From: Cheiracanthium punctorium
Taxonomy: Eukaryota > Arthropoda > Arachnida > Araneae > Cheiracanthiidae
Reading direction: 5' to 3'
Assembly (NCBI GenBank): GCA_038373885.1
Contig: JAWZYV010012385.1
Span: forward strand, 600,412-664,411
Length of the DNA: 64,000 nt
In this document: piece by piece, positions 34,903 to 47,090 of the stretch
Numbering within the stretch: the stretch's first letter is position 1
Layout: each line of letters opens with the position of its first letter
Made by a program: the position numbers and the translations under genes
The notes under the pieces: model-generated
Database searches by the model: none
Seen by the model: only the letters and a program-made list of their open reading frames with translations
What the model was told of the DNA's origin: nothing

Positions 34903-35659
34903 ATAAGGGAAGTTGGTCCAAAATGGTCCTAGAGGGAAAAACGACCACATATGTTTTCATCCACGCAAGTACCTTATCTACTATTTAACACATAAACTAG
35001 TTGTGTCAATTCAAGAAGAAGCAATGGCGATATTAGCGATCGGTGTATTACGTGTCTAAGTAGAATTCTTCGAAAAAGAGTTTCATCATATCTCTTATAA
35101 GTTAAGCACTAGCTTTCCTATTTATTTAGAAATACAGTCTTTAATGTGCATAAGTGTGAATTGGTTTGCTGAATTGAGTACGTTTTTTAGATAAGAAGAA
35201 CACTTGTTTAGTTTATTATGTTTCCGGCATGTTCCAGTAATATGCCATAATTTTTGAATTGCAATCTTGAAGTATTCCATTTTATCGTTTGTGACACTTT
35301 TTTTTTTAATTTCATAAAATAAATTATGCATACTATCTGACTGTAAAACTTTTTTTTTTCATTAAGTGTAGTCATAATTAATTTTACTTTTTTTTGCCGA
35401 TAAAAAATAATTTACAATTTTTTTTTTCAAATGAAGGATAATTTTGCCCTTGGTTGAGGGTAAAATGATCCTTATGACTCTTTTACAAAATACAATTTTT
35501 TAGTTACTCAATTCGGGCTTAAAATATTACTAAAACATGCTTATGATGCAAAATATAGTGTAAAATATTGTGGCAAAGGGTAAAAGTTTTATTTACCATT
35601 TATGTTATTTTATGTACGTTTCCCCTTAAGGAGATAGTTTTAGGACACCTTCCTCTATA
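34903..35659. mobile_element. MITE with imperfect inverted ends
   Basis: The left end TATAAGGGAAGTTGGTCC and the right end read in reverse as TATAGAGGAAGGTGTCC are inverted copies, followed inside by CAAAATGGTCCT and CTAAAACTATCT. TA lies at both borders. The interior is AT-rich and noncoding. Probably Tc1/mariner class. Confidence 0.5.
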
Positions 35660-35679
35660 AGAATTATAGGAATTTAGAA

Positions 35680-36048
35680 CCAAAGCAGTATCCAGACATG
35701 CTTCCAGTAAATCCCATTTGTGACAAGCAAGGCATTATAGGTGTATGCGTCACCGCTCGCCTAGAATCTCCTTCTTTATTCGTTCCAAATATTTCTACAG
35801 GGAAAATGATACTTGATATCCCAGTTCGTTATTCACATTTTCAAACATTCTTTGCTTCACAGAAACTCAAATTTACATTTTGTGTTCCAGGAATCCCATT
35901 GCCTAGTTCCAATAGAATGATGCATATTTCTGTTTGCTTTATCCAAGGTGTGCAAATTATGAATTTTTCATTTCAGACTTTGACAGATATTAAATTGGAA
36001 CTTTTTTTCAGTTTGACCTTTAGTATTCTCGTAGCTTACAATATTTGA
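35680..36048 (+). CDS. Unrecognised open frame, 116 codons from ATG, doubtful
   Basis: The frame is open from about 35680 (first ATG 35698) to TGA at 36048. Its first half is mixed and protein-like (LPVNPICDKQGIIGVCVTAR), while the second half is hydrophobic and Phe-rich with no clear transmembrane pattern. A weak acceptor GAATTTAG precedes it. No motif is recognised. A few frames of this length are expected by chance in 64 kb of such DNA. Confidence 0.2.
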   Translation, partial: PKQYPDMLPVNPICDKQGIIGVCVTARLESPSLFVPNISTGKMILDIPVRYSHFQTFFASQKLKFTFCVPGIPLPSSNRMMHISVCFIQGVQIMNFSFQTLTDIKLELFFSLTFSILVAYNI

Positions 36049-36403
36049 GGACCATTCATCAAAAATATCCGCGCAGAACTATGAAAAGCGCAAATTTTAT
36101 TAATGTCCATACTAATTACTTTCGCATTCATTTATTTATTTTCACCTTTTCTAAAAATAGGGAATTCTGTTTTCTTCCAAGCGTTTTTCAAATGTTTCAG
36201 AAACAGGAGAGATTTATCATCTAAATTTGGCTGTCAATGTCCCATCATGAACATATGATCTTCTTGTGACAGCATCATATTGCACTAAATGTATTATGAT
36301 AACTAATGATACGAGAAATTTTTATGAAACTACTGTTCACTTTTGCTACATCTTTTAAAAAACTAATTCAATGAAATTTTGTACGCAAACATTCAGCAAA
36401 TCG

Positions 36404-37298
36404 TGTGGTGGAGTGAAAACAGCAGTAAAATATAATTTTGATACTGTTTCCATAAAAATACCACACAAGTGGACAATAAATTACAAAAGGCGCCAGGCAA
36501 TGGACAGTCTGGACACTATAGCACAATGAACTGTCAACGTTAAAATATTTATGGCCGAAAATGATATGCAAATTTGGCGGGGTATATTCCCCGATGCCAC
36601 ACCTACATGTCCGGGATTCGACGAGGGGATGCATTAATTCCCCGATACGAACAGATCAGAAACTCCAGCCAATGATGTAAGAGGGGTAAGAAAAAAGGAA
36701 ACAGCCCCATGGGAGAAAAAAAAAAGACGACACGACGAGTGTGCTCCAGAGAAGCAGAAGAGAGTTTGGAGAAAGTGTGTGACAACAGAGGACGAAAGGG
36801 CTTAAAAAATGAGTGTGTGCTTCGTATCAGAGTGATGAAGTTGTGTTAAAAAAAAACAAGGAATCGGTGTTGCTTGGTTATCGCTTAAGAGAAAGAAAGC
36901 GGTCCCAATAGTGCACGCGTCGATCGTGCCCTGTGTAAAGATGGCTACCTCATCATAATGGTGAATATTCAAACTATTATTTTCTAATAGTGTCTCAAAC
37001 CTTTTGTGGATACCCCTTATCCTCCAAAACCACATCTCCCCAGACATGTTATGATTTTAAAATTATTTCAATATCGTCTTTTAATTAATATTATTGGAAT
37101 GACTAAGAATAAATGGAATTTATTTGCAGTTCATAGAGTCTTTAGTTTTTTTAGTGTTTAGGTGTATGTCAATCATTTTCCTTTTTCAGCGTAATCCTAG
37201 GAGTACTTGCCAGGCAGGTTATGCGCGGCTCAGTACCACTGTACGATCATCTTTGGCCTTAGATTTCATCAAATTTTAATCATAACAAATCCACCACA
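36404..37298. mobile_element. Solo LTR, copy 1, exact 5-bp target duplication
   Basis: An 895-bp block starts TGTGGTGGAGTGAAAAC and ends AAATCCACCACA, the TG...CA ends of an LTR. It is flanked exactly by AATCG (36399-36403 and 37299-37303). The reverse complement matches 40672-41580 along its length. On the plus strand it has CCAAT at 36671, a purine-rich tract and AATAAA near 37108, which weakly favours plus orientation. No internal retrotransposon region adjoins it, so recombination between two LTRs has removed the body. Superfamily not determined. Confidence 0.8.
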
Positions 37299-37303
37299 AA
37301 TCG

Positions 37304-39146
37304 TAACACAAAAAATACATTAATTCATGTACTTTGAAAAACATTTAAACCTCCATTGCAAATGCTAAAAACTTATGCGTAAACCTATGCAATTAAAGAA
37401 TCGCTGTACTGAATAAAGGTTCTTAAATAAGCTCATTATGTTCTTTAAACAATGGTTTAAAATTTGTCGCAGAAAAACTTTATTTTATTCCAAAATCATT
37501 TACACTATGCTACATTTAATACATTAGAACTAATAACAAAAAACAATTTGAATATTTTACGCGTTTGTAATTCTAGAAATAAGAACGTGATTATAAATTG
37601 CAACATCTTAAATGCATTTTACAAATGTACTTGAATTTATTTAACAATAAAATGCATTGCAGCATTCAAAGGAATAGATTTATTATTTTTTTTTTCTTTT
37701 CTTCTTGACATTAAGCATTTTTTTTCAAACAATCGATGATAAAGACTCATTAACTCTCAAATGTCCAATAAACATTGCTGCACTAATTGCGATAAAAAAA
37801 AAACTTTTAAAGGAAAGACGTTAAAATAAAAGGTAATTTATGGACAATTTGTAACATCAAAAGTTCGTGAGCACAAAACGTAAAATGAATGATCTCAGAC
37901 GCAAAGAATTAATTTGAAAAGAAGGGAGTTTTTAAACTACATTATAAAGTTGACTGAATTTATTTTTAAAAACTTTTTATGCATATCCAGTTCTTTCTTT
38001 TCAATCGATTTTGTTTCATTTCTACATTCTTTTCAATAGCACAAAATTAAATACCAGCCTAAAATAAAACACAGAACTGTTTTCATCTTTTTTCAACACT
38101 TCAACATTAACTTTGATTTAAAAAGAATCTTCTTGAACAATCTATTTTAAAAGAAAATTCGTACAATTAAATTTTATATTGAAAATCTCTATGCATATAT
38201 ATATTTCATCATGATTTTTTTTTAACTAAAGAAGTGCTTTTGTGTTGCTCATAAATTTATCTGATAAATTGCACCTTTAATAAATGTTAAAAATTAAAAT
38301 AGGATTAAGAAAAGTATTTTGAACTTTTTATTATTTATTTTTTTAAGCAAAATATAATTAAAAAATACATTTTAGTTTTTACCCAACTAAAATATCCTAT
38401 AAGTTCTCATATTATTAAGAAGATGATAAAAACTGCGTGCGTATAAGGAATGTGTTTGGTGTTTAATCCTTTATAACGTGTTAAAATTTGTAAATATTTC
38501 CTTCTGAAATTTGTCACTGATGAAAATTTTTAAAGCATTGAATATTCTATAAAGATAAATATTGATAATTTTGTTTCGCTAAATCATGGCAGAAAATGTA
38601 CATTTTGCCTGATTTACGAAATCAGTAGACAGCATAATCTCTTCCCCACTCTTAAGAAAGCTGATGAATATTTTGTGGGATTATAAGGGAATATTGTAAT
38701 AATCACGGACATGCTGGTTGGTGCAGAAAATAAATAAGCGTCAAAAACCAATGTATAAGAGAACCAAATATAAAATTAAAACATTAGACTGGTTATGGCA
38801 TGTATGACATGCCGTCATCATTGCTAAAATGAGAATAGGGAAAAAAATGCCATGTTTATATAGAAAAAGTGCAATTCAAAATAATGTTTTAAGATTTCCA
38901 AGAGGATTGGCCTTAATAGAACACTACTCGGAATCCCTGCTTTCCTAATGGACCTCGTAAACGCTATCCTGAATCCCTACTTTTTTCTAAATAAACAGAG
39001 CAATTTTTCACTTTTCTCATTCTAACACTGACGAGAGTATGTTATACATGCCGAAAACCGTCCACATTTTAAATTTTCGTATTGGTGCTCTTATACGTCG
39101 GTTTTTGGTGGTTATTTTAGAAGTAGCATGTTTTCAGACTTTATGA
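37304..39146. other. No gene; possible weak Helitron trace near 38.93 kb
   Basis: AT-rich DNA. At 38932-38985 one frame reads RNPCFPNGPRKRYPESLL, which faintly recalls the cysteine-rich start of Helitron replicases. With the repeat that follows, this may be a decayed Helitron, but the match is weak. Nothing else is seen. Confidence 0.3.
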
Positions 39147-39465
39147 GTAAAGTACAGCTGGAATATGCTTGGCGAAGATTCTATAACAGTTTTAGTAGGC
39201 AATTTTAAGGTAGATTTCGATTCCAAAGATGGGTTTTATGGAACAAGAAAACAAACACGGCATACTCATGGATTAGGATGCACATTCCAAGCATTATTTA
39301 AAATGGTGAAGTACAGTTAGAATATACCCGGTGAAGATAGTATAAGTGTTTTAGCAGACGATTTTAATATGAATTTCGATTCCAAAGAAGTGTTTTATGG
39401 AACAATGAAGAAAAATACGGCACACTCATGAATAATGATACACTTTCCAACTTAATGGAATAAGG
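39147..39465 (+). pseudogene. Two 159-bp tandem units encoding a related peptide
   Basis: Units start at 39147 and 39306. The spacing of 159 bp is a multiple of three, so the same reading frame continues: unit 1 has GEDSITVLVGNFKVDFDSKD and unit 2 has GEDSISVLADDFNMNFDSKE, with a stop between them and another at the end. The DFN-type motif recalls the endonuclease-like region found in some arthropod Helitron/Pif1 proteins. That link rests on memory of the motif alone. Non-functional. Confidence 0.4.
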
Positions 39466-40257
39466 AAGAAAAAAAGGGAAGCCACGTGGATTATGATACC
39501 ACAGCACTTTTGTGCGTATTCAAAATGTGAAAGTGTTTCACATTTTATGTTTTTTATTATTCTTCTTAAGGCGTGGCCTTTCTGATGAGGCATTCGCCAC
39601 TACTACTTCATGAAATAATGGTCGATCAATTATTTGGATCCCCGGTGAGTTTCCAATTTTAATATAACTATGATCGACGAGTTATCGCTCAAGAGCAAGC
39701 CGTAAATCGAGCTCGATCCAAGGTGTGATACAATAATTCTTTAGCAACTGTGCCTTTTGTGTTTCATTTGTCTAAAGTATAAATGTGAAAACTTTAGCTG
39801 TACAAAGGGAATGGGAATTATGGTCATGAAATATATATTATTATTGTTCTTTACACAATCCTTTCAGTTAATAAAATAGAAAAAATATAAGCGGATAAAT
39901 TTAACAATCAGTTGATAATTCTGAATATTTCAAGCTTGCGGTAGAAATCTAATAGTGTATAGGGAAACAGCAGAACAAACAAGGAACAAGAACACGATGA
40001 AACTGTGTAATATTGTTCGACGTCAGTGTCTTTCTTCAGAAGCTGAATTGATGACTGCTTCAACATCACATTCAAGAACGTAGATTGAATTTTATGTCCT
40101 AGATCCCTTCGTTTAGACAAAAGTATTAACCTGGATTTTACCTAATATTTAAGATAAGAATCTTATGAAATAGTCAATATACAATTAAACATTTTTTGGT
40201 GTGGGGCTAGTACGCTTTACTGGATACATGATTATGCAAACAGTGAAGATTCCAATA
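39466..40257. other. No recognised feature
   Basis: Unremarkable AT-rich DNA; a 70-codon minus frame at 39908-40120 has no motif. Confidence 0.5.
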
Positions 40258-40547
40258 CGGTGGTCGCCGCTTATTCCGGTCACATCCGTGTTGTGATTGA
40301 CCAAAATAGCCGAAATCCGAAATAAACGGCGGAACTACATTAAAAGTGAAGCATTATTTTTTTAAGCAGCAAATTAAATCAAAATACATGAATTAAGTCG
40401 ATAGTTTTCGGTATGCACTTATTTATTTAAGAAGCAAAAAAAAATGCAGGTGTACATTTATATAAAAAATGCAATTTGGTTATTTTGTTCCGTTCATACG
40501 GATTTTCACCGGAATAAGTGGCTCACTGGATAAGCCAGCGACAACTG
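40258..40547. mobile_element. pogo/Tigger-type MITE
   Basis: Starts CGGTGGTCGCCGCTTATTCC after TA and ends in a sequence whose reverse complement is CAGTTGTCGCTGGCTTATCC before TA (40548-40549). The ~22-bp imperfect inverted repeat and the TA flanks fit the pogo group. Length 290 bp, noncoding. Confidence 0.7.
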
Positions 40548-40671
40548 TACATAATGAGCATGTAGAAGCCTTACATTTTGTTCATTAACCCATTTATGCC
40601 TAGTGTTCTTATTTTGGGACGGCATTTTCGCTATCAGTCGAAAACGTTATTTATTTTTCCTAGGCTCTATC

Positions 40672-41580
40672 TGTGGTGGTTTATTTGATTTTGGTTAAAG
40701 TTTGAGGAAAACTAAAGCCTAAGATGATCGTACAGTGGTGTTATGCCGCGCATAACCTGCCTGGCAAGTACTCCTAGTATTACGCTGAAAAACTGAAAAA
40801 TGATTGACATACACCAAAACACTAAAAAAAACTAAAGACTCTATGAATTGCAACTAAATACCATTTATTCTTAGTCATTCCACTAATATTAATTAACAGA
40901 CGATATTGACATAATTTTAAACTTAAATATGTCTGGGGGAGATGTGGTTTTGGAGGATAAGGGGTATCCACAAAAGTTTCGAAACACAAATAATAAATAG
41001 ATTACTGGGAATATTCACCATTATGATGAGGTAGCCGTCTTTACACAAGACACGATCGACGCGTGCCCTATTGGAACCGCTGTCTTTCTCTTAAGCCATC
41101 ATCTGGCCTCTGATTCCATGTTTCTTTTGAACACAACTTGATCATATTGATTCGAGGCACACACTGATTTTTTAAGTCCGTTCACACCTTTTTCAAACTC
41201 TCTTCTCCTTCTTTTTTTCTCTAGCACACTCGTTCTGTCGTCTTTTTTTCTTCTCCCACGGGGTTGTTTCCTCTTTTCTTACCCCCTCTTACATCATTGG
41301 CTGGAGTTTCTGATTTGTTCGTATCGGGGAATTAATGCATCCTCTCGTCGAATCCCAGACATGTAGGTGGATCATTCGGGAATATACCCCGCCAAATTTG
41401 CATATCATTTTCGGCCATAAATATTTTCGGCCATAAATATTTTAACGTTGACAGTTCATTGTGCTATAGTGTCCAGACTGTCCATTGCCTGGCGCCTCTT
41501 CTAATTTACGGTCCACTTGTGTGGTCTTCCCATGGAAACCGTCTCAAAATTATATTTTACTGCTGTTTCACTTCACCACA
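40672..41580. mobile_element. Solo LTR, copy 2 (inverted relative to copy 1), exact 5-bp duplication
   Basis: Starts TGTGGTGGTTTATTTG, ends GTTTCACTTCACCACA, length 909 bp. CTATC flanks it exactly (40667-40671 and 41581-41585). Removing it restores the continuous MITE sequence seen at 33780-33800. It is a full-length inverted relative of 36404-37298 with small indels. One indel shifts any shared reading frame after ATGTCTGGGG, so the LTR is not coding. Confidence 0.85.
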
Positions 41581-41598
41581 CTATCCACGAGTGTCGAA

Positions 41599-41741
41599 CA
41601 TTAACTCCACAAAATATTTTAACATGGCCAAGTAGGATGTTGACATTTCAATTTTTATACATAATTATTTTAAAAGAAATCATACCTTGTTCAAGAAGTT
41701 GACATCAGAAATTTATCTATTATTGCTGGCATTAGAAGAAA
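41599..41741. mobile_element. 143-bp insertion of unknown type
   Basis: Compared with the intact MITE, this segment is extra and is bordered by GTCGAA on both sides (41593-41598 and 41742-41747), which looks like a 6-bp target duplication. Its ends show no clear inverted repeat. It could be a short insertion of an unnamed element. Confidence 0.5.
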
Positions 41742-41943
41742 GTCGAAGAAAGTCGCAAAAATATCTGGGCACAAATGGGTTAATAGTAACTGAAATTTCT
41801 AGGAAGAGTATGATAATCAAAGTTGAATCAGAATCGCTTAACAGTGGGGTTTTGTCGGCTTCGAAAACATGTGCCTGGCAATAATAACATCTGAAGGCAT
41901 TATGAAGTATTCATCTGATTTCTTACCTGGGATTTATAAACAA

Positions 41944-43012
41944 CTAGCTGAAGTACCCGTTCTTCGCACGGGAATGAATGGACTTTTTGATATTACGATT
42001 TGGTGTGAATGTGATTACTATCTATTGTAATAAAGAGAAATAGCAAAATGGATATCGCGTTATATTGTGTTCAATAATAATGCATACCGAATTTCAAAGA
42101 AATCGTTTGTACGGTGCAAAAGGCGATGCGGCGTAGCGCAATCTAGTGGCGAGTTTTAGCAGAACGGATAAGGCGAAAATAGTCTTCGCATTCAGATATC
42201 GATGTATACGTATTTTCATGACGATCGGCTGAATAGTCCTGAAGTTCATGTGTGGACGCAACATCGAGTGGCAAGTTATAGGAAAATGGATAGCGCCAAA
42301 CTCATCCCCGTGTTCAAATATCTATGTATACCTATTTTCATAGCGATCAGTTGCCATCTAGTGGTCAGTTAACCATCTAGTTATTAATTAAAGTAATGAT
42401 TTGCTACAGCGCCGTCAAGTGGCGAGTTGTAGCAAAATAGATAACGCTAAAATATTCTCATTGTTGAAATAGCTAAGTATACAGATTTTCATAGCGACCG
42501 TTTGAATGGTCAGGAATTTGGCCTGCTGCTCGGTCATCTAGTGCCGAGTTAAAACAATAATGCATTGCAGTGCCATCTAATGGTGAGTAACATCAAAAGG
42601 AACACAGTTAGAATATATTCTTTGTGCTCAAATGTGTAAGTATAAAAAAATTTATGCCGATCAGTCGAACGGTATAGAGGTTGATGAGTGGCAGTGCCAT
42701 TTAGCGGCAAGTTACAGCAAAATGGATAGTGAAAGATATTCTCCGTGTTCTAATATCCGCGTGTACCAAATTTCATCGAAATGGGTTGGACGATATTCGC
42801 ATAGCAAACGGCTAAACGGAATAGAATTCGACGTTCTGCTGCACCACCTAGTGGCAAGTTAGAGGAAAACGGATAACATAAAAACCTTCTCCATAATAAA
42901 AGACTTAGGTGAACCAAATTTCATGGCGATCGGTGAAACGGTGCTGAGTTTTTCAACCTCCTACACACATACCAACATTCATTTTTATCTATAACCAATC
43001 TTATTATATATA
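41944..43012 (-). mobile_element. Non-autonomous Helitron with internal repeat array
   Basis: Read on the minus strand the 3' end has a perfect 5-bp stem hairpin (CCCGTgcgaagaACGGG), spacer TACTTCAG, then CTAG before T. The 5' end lies near 43012 in a TATATA-rich stretch; the exact TC is not clear. The interior (42120-42940) has about six diverged units of 120-165 bp built around 'atctagtggcaagtt', 'caaaatggata' and 'ttcatagcgatc'. No Rep/helicase coding is present, so it depends on an autonomous partner. Confidence 0.72.
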
Positions 43013-45424
43013 CCAGTCTCAAGTAAAATCCAGTTTCATATCTAAGCCTCGCCAAAGTGCCAGCATACGCCATTTTGCAAGAGTTTTTACAGGAATCATT
43101 CGAAGCATTGACTTAGCAGCAATCAAAATGGGAAATGGTTGAGTGTGATTAAACATGAGTGTGATTAAACAAAATTAAAATTGATATTTCTAACATCCTT
43201 TTTTCTGGATGTAATATATTAGAAATAAATGCGTCATGCCTAGCTGTAGGATCAGTGTTCATCGTACTTTGATTGAAGAACCTCTACTGATCCTTTCCCT
43301 GCCTGAAAGAACATTTCCCGACTTTGAAGTTGAAGGGTAAGATTCCTTACCCGGGAAAATCCGCAAAACCTCTCTACTCTCTGAAAAGCTATTAATGTTA
43401 GCTCGGACTAGCTAACAGAAAAAGAGCTATGCGTGTATCCACGTGACGTCATAATTGCATGAGCTCCACGCAGCGGTAAAATTTGTGAGCTAGTGTCGCA
43501 CAAACAACTCTCGAGTCCTGTGGTCAGGGCTTCATCTGCACAGGAGCTCACCGGAGCTTCTGTACTTCTTTTTACAGAGTCAATCCTATGAGGGAATTGT
43601 CGTAGGTCGATTAAAAGGACTTTCCCTCGGCCGTTTTACATAACGTATAGTGTGTTCATGAAATCCACAAGATACGCTAAAGACATAGAAAGCAGGCAGA
43701 CGACTCGAATTCTGAAAAGCTACGTTTATTGGGGGTATCAGCAAAACAGTCTTAAAGGAAACAACTTCAATTACGTACAGTACATTGTGTTAGTAGAAAA
43801 TAACACCAGGAACATATCTAATCGTTCTGTCCACCAGCGTGCCGGAGTCCCATAAAAAAAGAATACAACCTCCTCTGACGGAGAGCTATCGAGAGAAGCG
43901 TTTAAAAACTTCTTACAAAACTGCCAGCTTTTTACAGGTTGGCGAGTACAATATTAGCCATTCATAAGACACTGACCACGTGACAACAACCGTCCGGTAG
44001 GCGTATTAAATATAAAAATTTGAAATTAACGGAATAACAGCAAATCGTCAAGGCAGCAGTGCCAGAGTTTGGCGAATGCCAACACAAAAGCCTACAACCC
44101 CCGGGAGAAAGCAAGGACGGACAACCGGGAGGCACCAAGAACTTACATAGCAAATGCTAAAGCGAAATTATTTTAGAAGGGGAACCCCGAAAATCCCAGA
44201 CATACCGTCGCGTAAAAGAAAGAACATTTAATCGAGCCGAAAAACAAAGTGGAGAGAGACACTAATACGGAGTAAGAAATTTTGATTTTGAACAACGAAA
44301 CATAGGAACATTATTTTAGACACGAAAAATATGTGAACTTCGTCTCAAATCCTACTATATAGTTAAGCTGACCCCTGGCATACTCACTCTTTAACAATTC
44401 CGGTCCGACCCCTTCAAAACAAAACTTTTGCCGATTCATCCAAACAGATTAAAAAGTTAGGGTCTAAAACTGTCATGAAATTCACACCGTTTGTACGATA
44501 CGCATGAAATTTTTCATAATCGTGTATAAAAATATAGAAATCAAAAAATCTGAAAATCTGCCTGTTACCTCATTTTTAAGTGTTTTTTTTGCTCCTTTCA
44601 GCGCTATTGTATTTCCGAGAGTCAAAAAAGTGAATCATCTGCGTGACAAAATGACCTTTTTCGAGTGAAAACGACGTCACACAACTGGACTACACATACT
44701 GGACTTTAGAACGACAAACCCAGAAATCTAGCAGAGTTTTCTGCAACAACGATTTTGCGATGAATCGCTGAAATTCGTAGATCATCCTATTACAGCATGG
44801 GGCCCGATTTACTAATTGGGATTTTTTTTTTTTTTTTGTACGGGGGGGAGCTGTATACAAATTTCATAAGTATAACTTTTTGAAAATTAACGGTAAATGA
44901 CGGGGGTGCTCCCGTAGAACTAACTATTAGTGCTACATACACAGTTTCCGATGGAAACCTTTTTGTAATAATTTAAAAACATATATCCATTCTGTTTCAT
45001 TTGAAATAGGGGAATATCTCAAAAATACACTTTTAAAGAATGAGTGCCCAGGGAGCAATACATTGGCCTTCTTTTGGGTGCTGCTATAAAAAAATTCTAA
45101 ATGGTACTGCGCCATTTTCAATAGGGTATATGGTAGAGTGCATTAATGTCCTAAAGAGCAGAATGTATAGCAGCACAAGAAGATATAAACCAAGGGGTTA
45201 GATCCAAGATTTTTTTTCCGTGTCCCATTTTTGTGAAAACTGTTTATTTTTGTGGATTTCAACATCTATTTCTGTGAATTTTTATATTTGGGGGCTGTCG
45301 TCTCGATTGTTCCAAAGTACAAAACAAATTAAGATATATGATTTGTTTGTGTAACAAGTATTTCAGATTTGTGTGCTTGGCCAAAATTCCGCTTATAAAT
45401 CTACGTCAGAAGGACAACATAAAG
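43013..45424. other. No proven gene; G+C-richer block 43.23-44.26 kb
   Basis: The block from about 43230 to 44260 is richer in G+C than its surroundings. It carries CACGTGACGTCAT at 43440-43452 (an E-box joined to a CRE-like site), a reverse AATAAA at about 43727 and a TCAGTG on the minus strand at 43969. These could mark an LTR or an unannotated exon, but no LTR ends or target duplication could be found. A run of 16 T is at 44822-44837. The remainder holds nothing recognised. Confidence 0.35.
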
Positions 45425-45612
45425 GGGGTGCCCTCCGTGGGAGTTTTTTCTAAGGGGTACTAACCCGTATTTACGCTAGTTTCGCTTAAAACCACGGAAA
45501 ACTCCTAACCGTTAGGGTCGACAGCCGCGCGAAAGGACCCAAACCCGGGACCTTCACACTTCGGCCGTGTACTATTTTCGGTGACATAACCACTGTGCCA
45601 CGGTGATGCATT
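45425..45612 (-). mobile_element. tRNA-derived SINE, copy 2, 3' truncated
   Basis: On the minus strand: CACCGTGGCACAGTGGTTAT with a box-A-like core, then GGTCCCGGGTTTGG as box B, then CGCGCGGCTGTCGACC and 'cgtaaatacgggttagtacc'. These align in order with copy 1. The tail is missing. An 83-codon minus frame across it is coincidental. Confidence 0.78.
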
Positions 45613-46849
45613 AAAATATATGATAAAATGCCAATGAAAGGGGTCGTTTTAATCGATTGTAATTGTGTGAAGGGCCGTAAAACGGACCCAAACTTCGTCT
45701 GCATCGATCCCTGTAAAAACACTATTTTGTGGAGCACATCAATCTCTATGGAATAACATAAAACGTATTACCAAGATATTTTATTCTTTTCACGCAGAAA
45801 AAACAACCGTTTGGCCCAAAGAATACATTTAGAATTAGCTTACACTACGGACTATTTTTACCCTTTTTATGCCATTATAAAGTTAATATATTTTTAACGA
45901 TTTTCGGGGGCAAATATACACAATTACACATGTTGGTGCTTACATTTTTTTTTAGCCCTAACAAATGATTATTTATAATCCTAACTAATATTATAAATGC
46001 GAAAGTGAATATGTTTGTTTGTTTGTTTGTTTGTTTATTAATGACGCTTTCACGCCTAAACCGCTGAATCGATTAGGATGCATTTTGGTTTAGATATAGA
46101 GGGGACCCTGAAGTTGGTTATAGGCTAATTAGAATTTTAGATTTTTAATTACATTTTTAATTATTAATTACAAACCGGTTTTACGTTGCCATGCTTGGCG
46201 AGTTTCGCCCGTATCAATCAAATGATTCATGTTTTGAGGTAACAAGAATGATATTGCTTCAAAAAGAAGCGCGTGCGTGCATCTGAAAAACATTAAATTC
46301 CACGGAAATTATGCCAGTTTTATGCCAAATCTATCTATCAATAATAATAAAAATGATTGTTCTCCAGACAAATCTACAGAAAGCAGAGCTTTGAAAATTT
46401 GAGCATAGAAGCCCATGGCTGTGCACCTGAGGCTCAGAATGTTGAAATTTTAAATACTTATCTAATTATTAATTAAAAACCGTTTTATCGCCCACACAAA
46501 ATGATTTATGCTTTTGAAATAAAGCTGAAATTCTATTTTCAGATAAACATGCATTTGAAAAACATGAAATGGTATGGAAATTATGTTGATTTTACGCCAA
46601 ATTAAAAAGCATTAGAAAGAAAAGTCCAAATGAGTTTCTTAAAATTCATAAATTTCCAAATCCTACCAATAATATAAAAACTCGGCTGTTCGAGCCTCGT
46701 CAGGGGGAGATCCCCCTGAACCCCCCTAATTTTTTAGTTTTATTATTGCCATATTAAAACTATATTAATTAACTTGGCACTTTATCGCTCATCTTTCGCG
46801 TATTTCGCCTGGTAACCCTATGTTGAAATTTTTATGAGTGTAACCTATT

Positions 46850-47090
46850 TATAGAAAAATACATGTGGTGCATATTCTACAGCTTACGAAATATTGTAAC
46901 AATACATTAAAGCTGTTGTGAGCTAATAATATTTGAATACATGTAAAAAATACATGTGGAGCATATTCTACAGCTTACGATATTCTACAGCTTATGTAAC
47001 AATATCGGGACTAAAGATTGCTTTAATCTCGATATTAAAGCTGTTGTGAACTAATAGTATTTAAATACATGTAAAATTATGTCGCTTTAT
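46850..47090. repeat. Tandem duplication inside Helitron
   Basis: 'tacatgtggtgcatattcta' / 'tacatgtggagcatattcta', 'cagctta(c/t)g', 'ttaaagctgttgtga(g/a)c' and 'aatacatgtaaaa' each occur two or three times, giving units of about 90-115 bp. Confidence 0.75.

Larger units (their letters stand above)
40589..41779. mobile_element. piggyBac-type MITE disrupted by two insertions
   Basis: Exact TTAA flanks (40585-40588 and 41780-41783). Ends are inverted: CCCATTTATGCCTAGTG and, reversed, CCCATTTGTGCCCAGATA. The related copy at 33711 is only 127 bp. Here a 909-bp LTR and a 143-bp segment interrupt it. TTAA duplication with CCC starts is the known signature of piggyBac-class insertion. Confidence 0.8.

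Noticed and set aside
36404..41580. The two LTR copies as one full-length retrotransposon
   Set aside because: They are inverted, each has its own exact 5-bp duplication, and the 3.4 kb between them has no gag or pol.
45486..45737. 83-codon minus frame and the 89-codon plus frame at 47428-47697
   Set aside because: Both cross SINE copies and share no conserved product.
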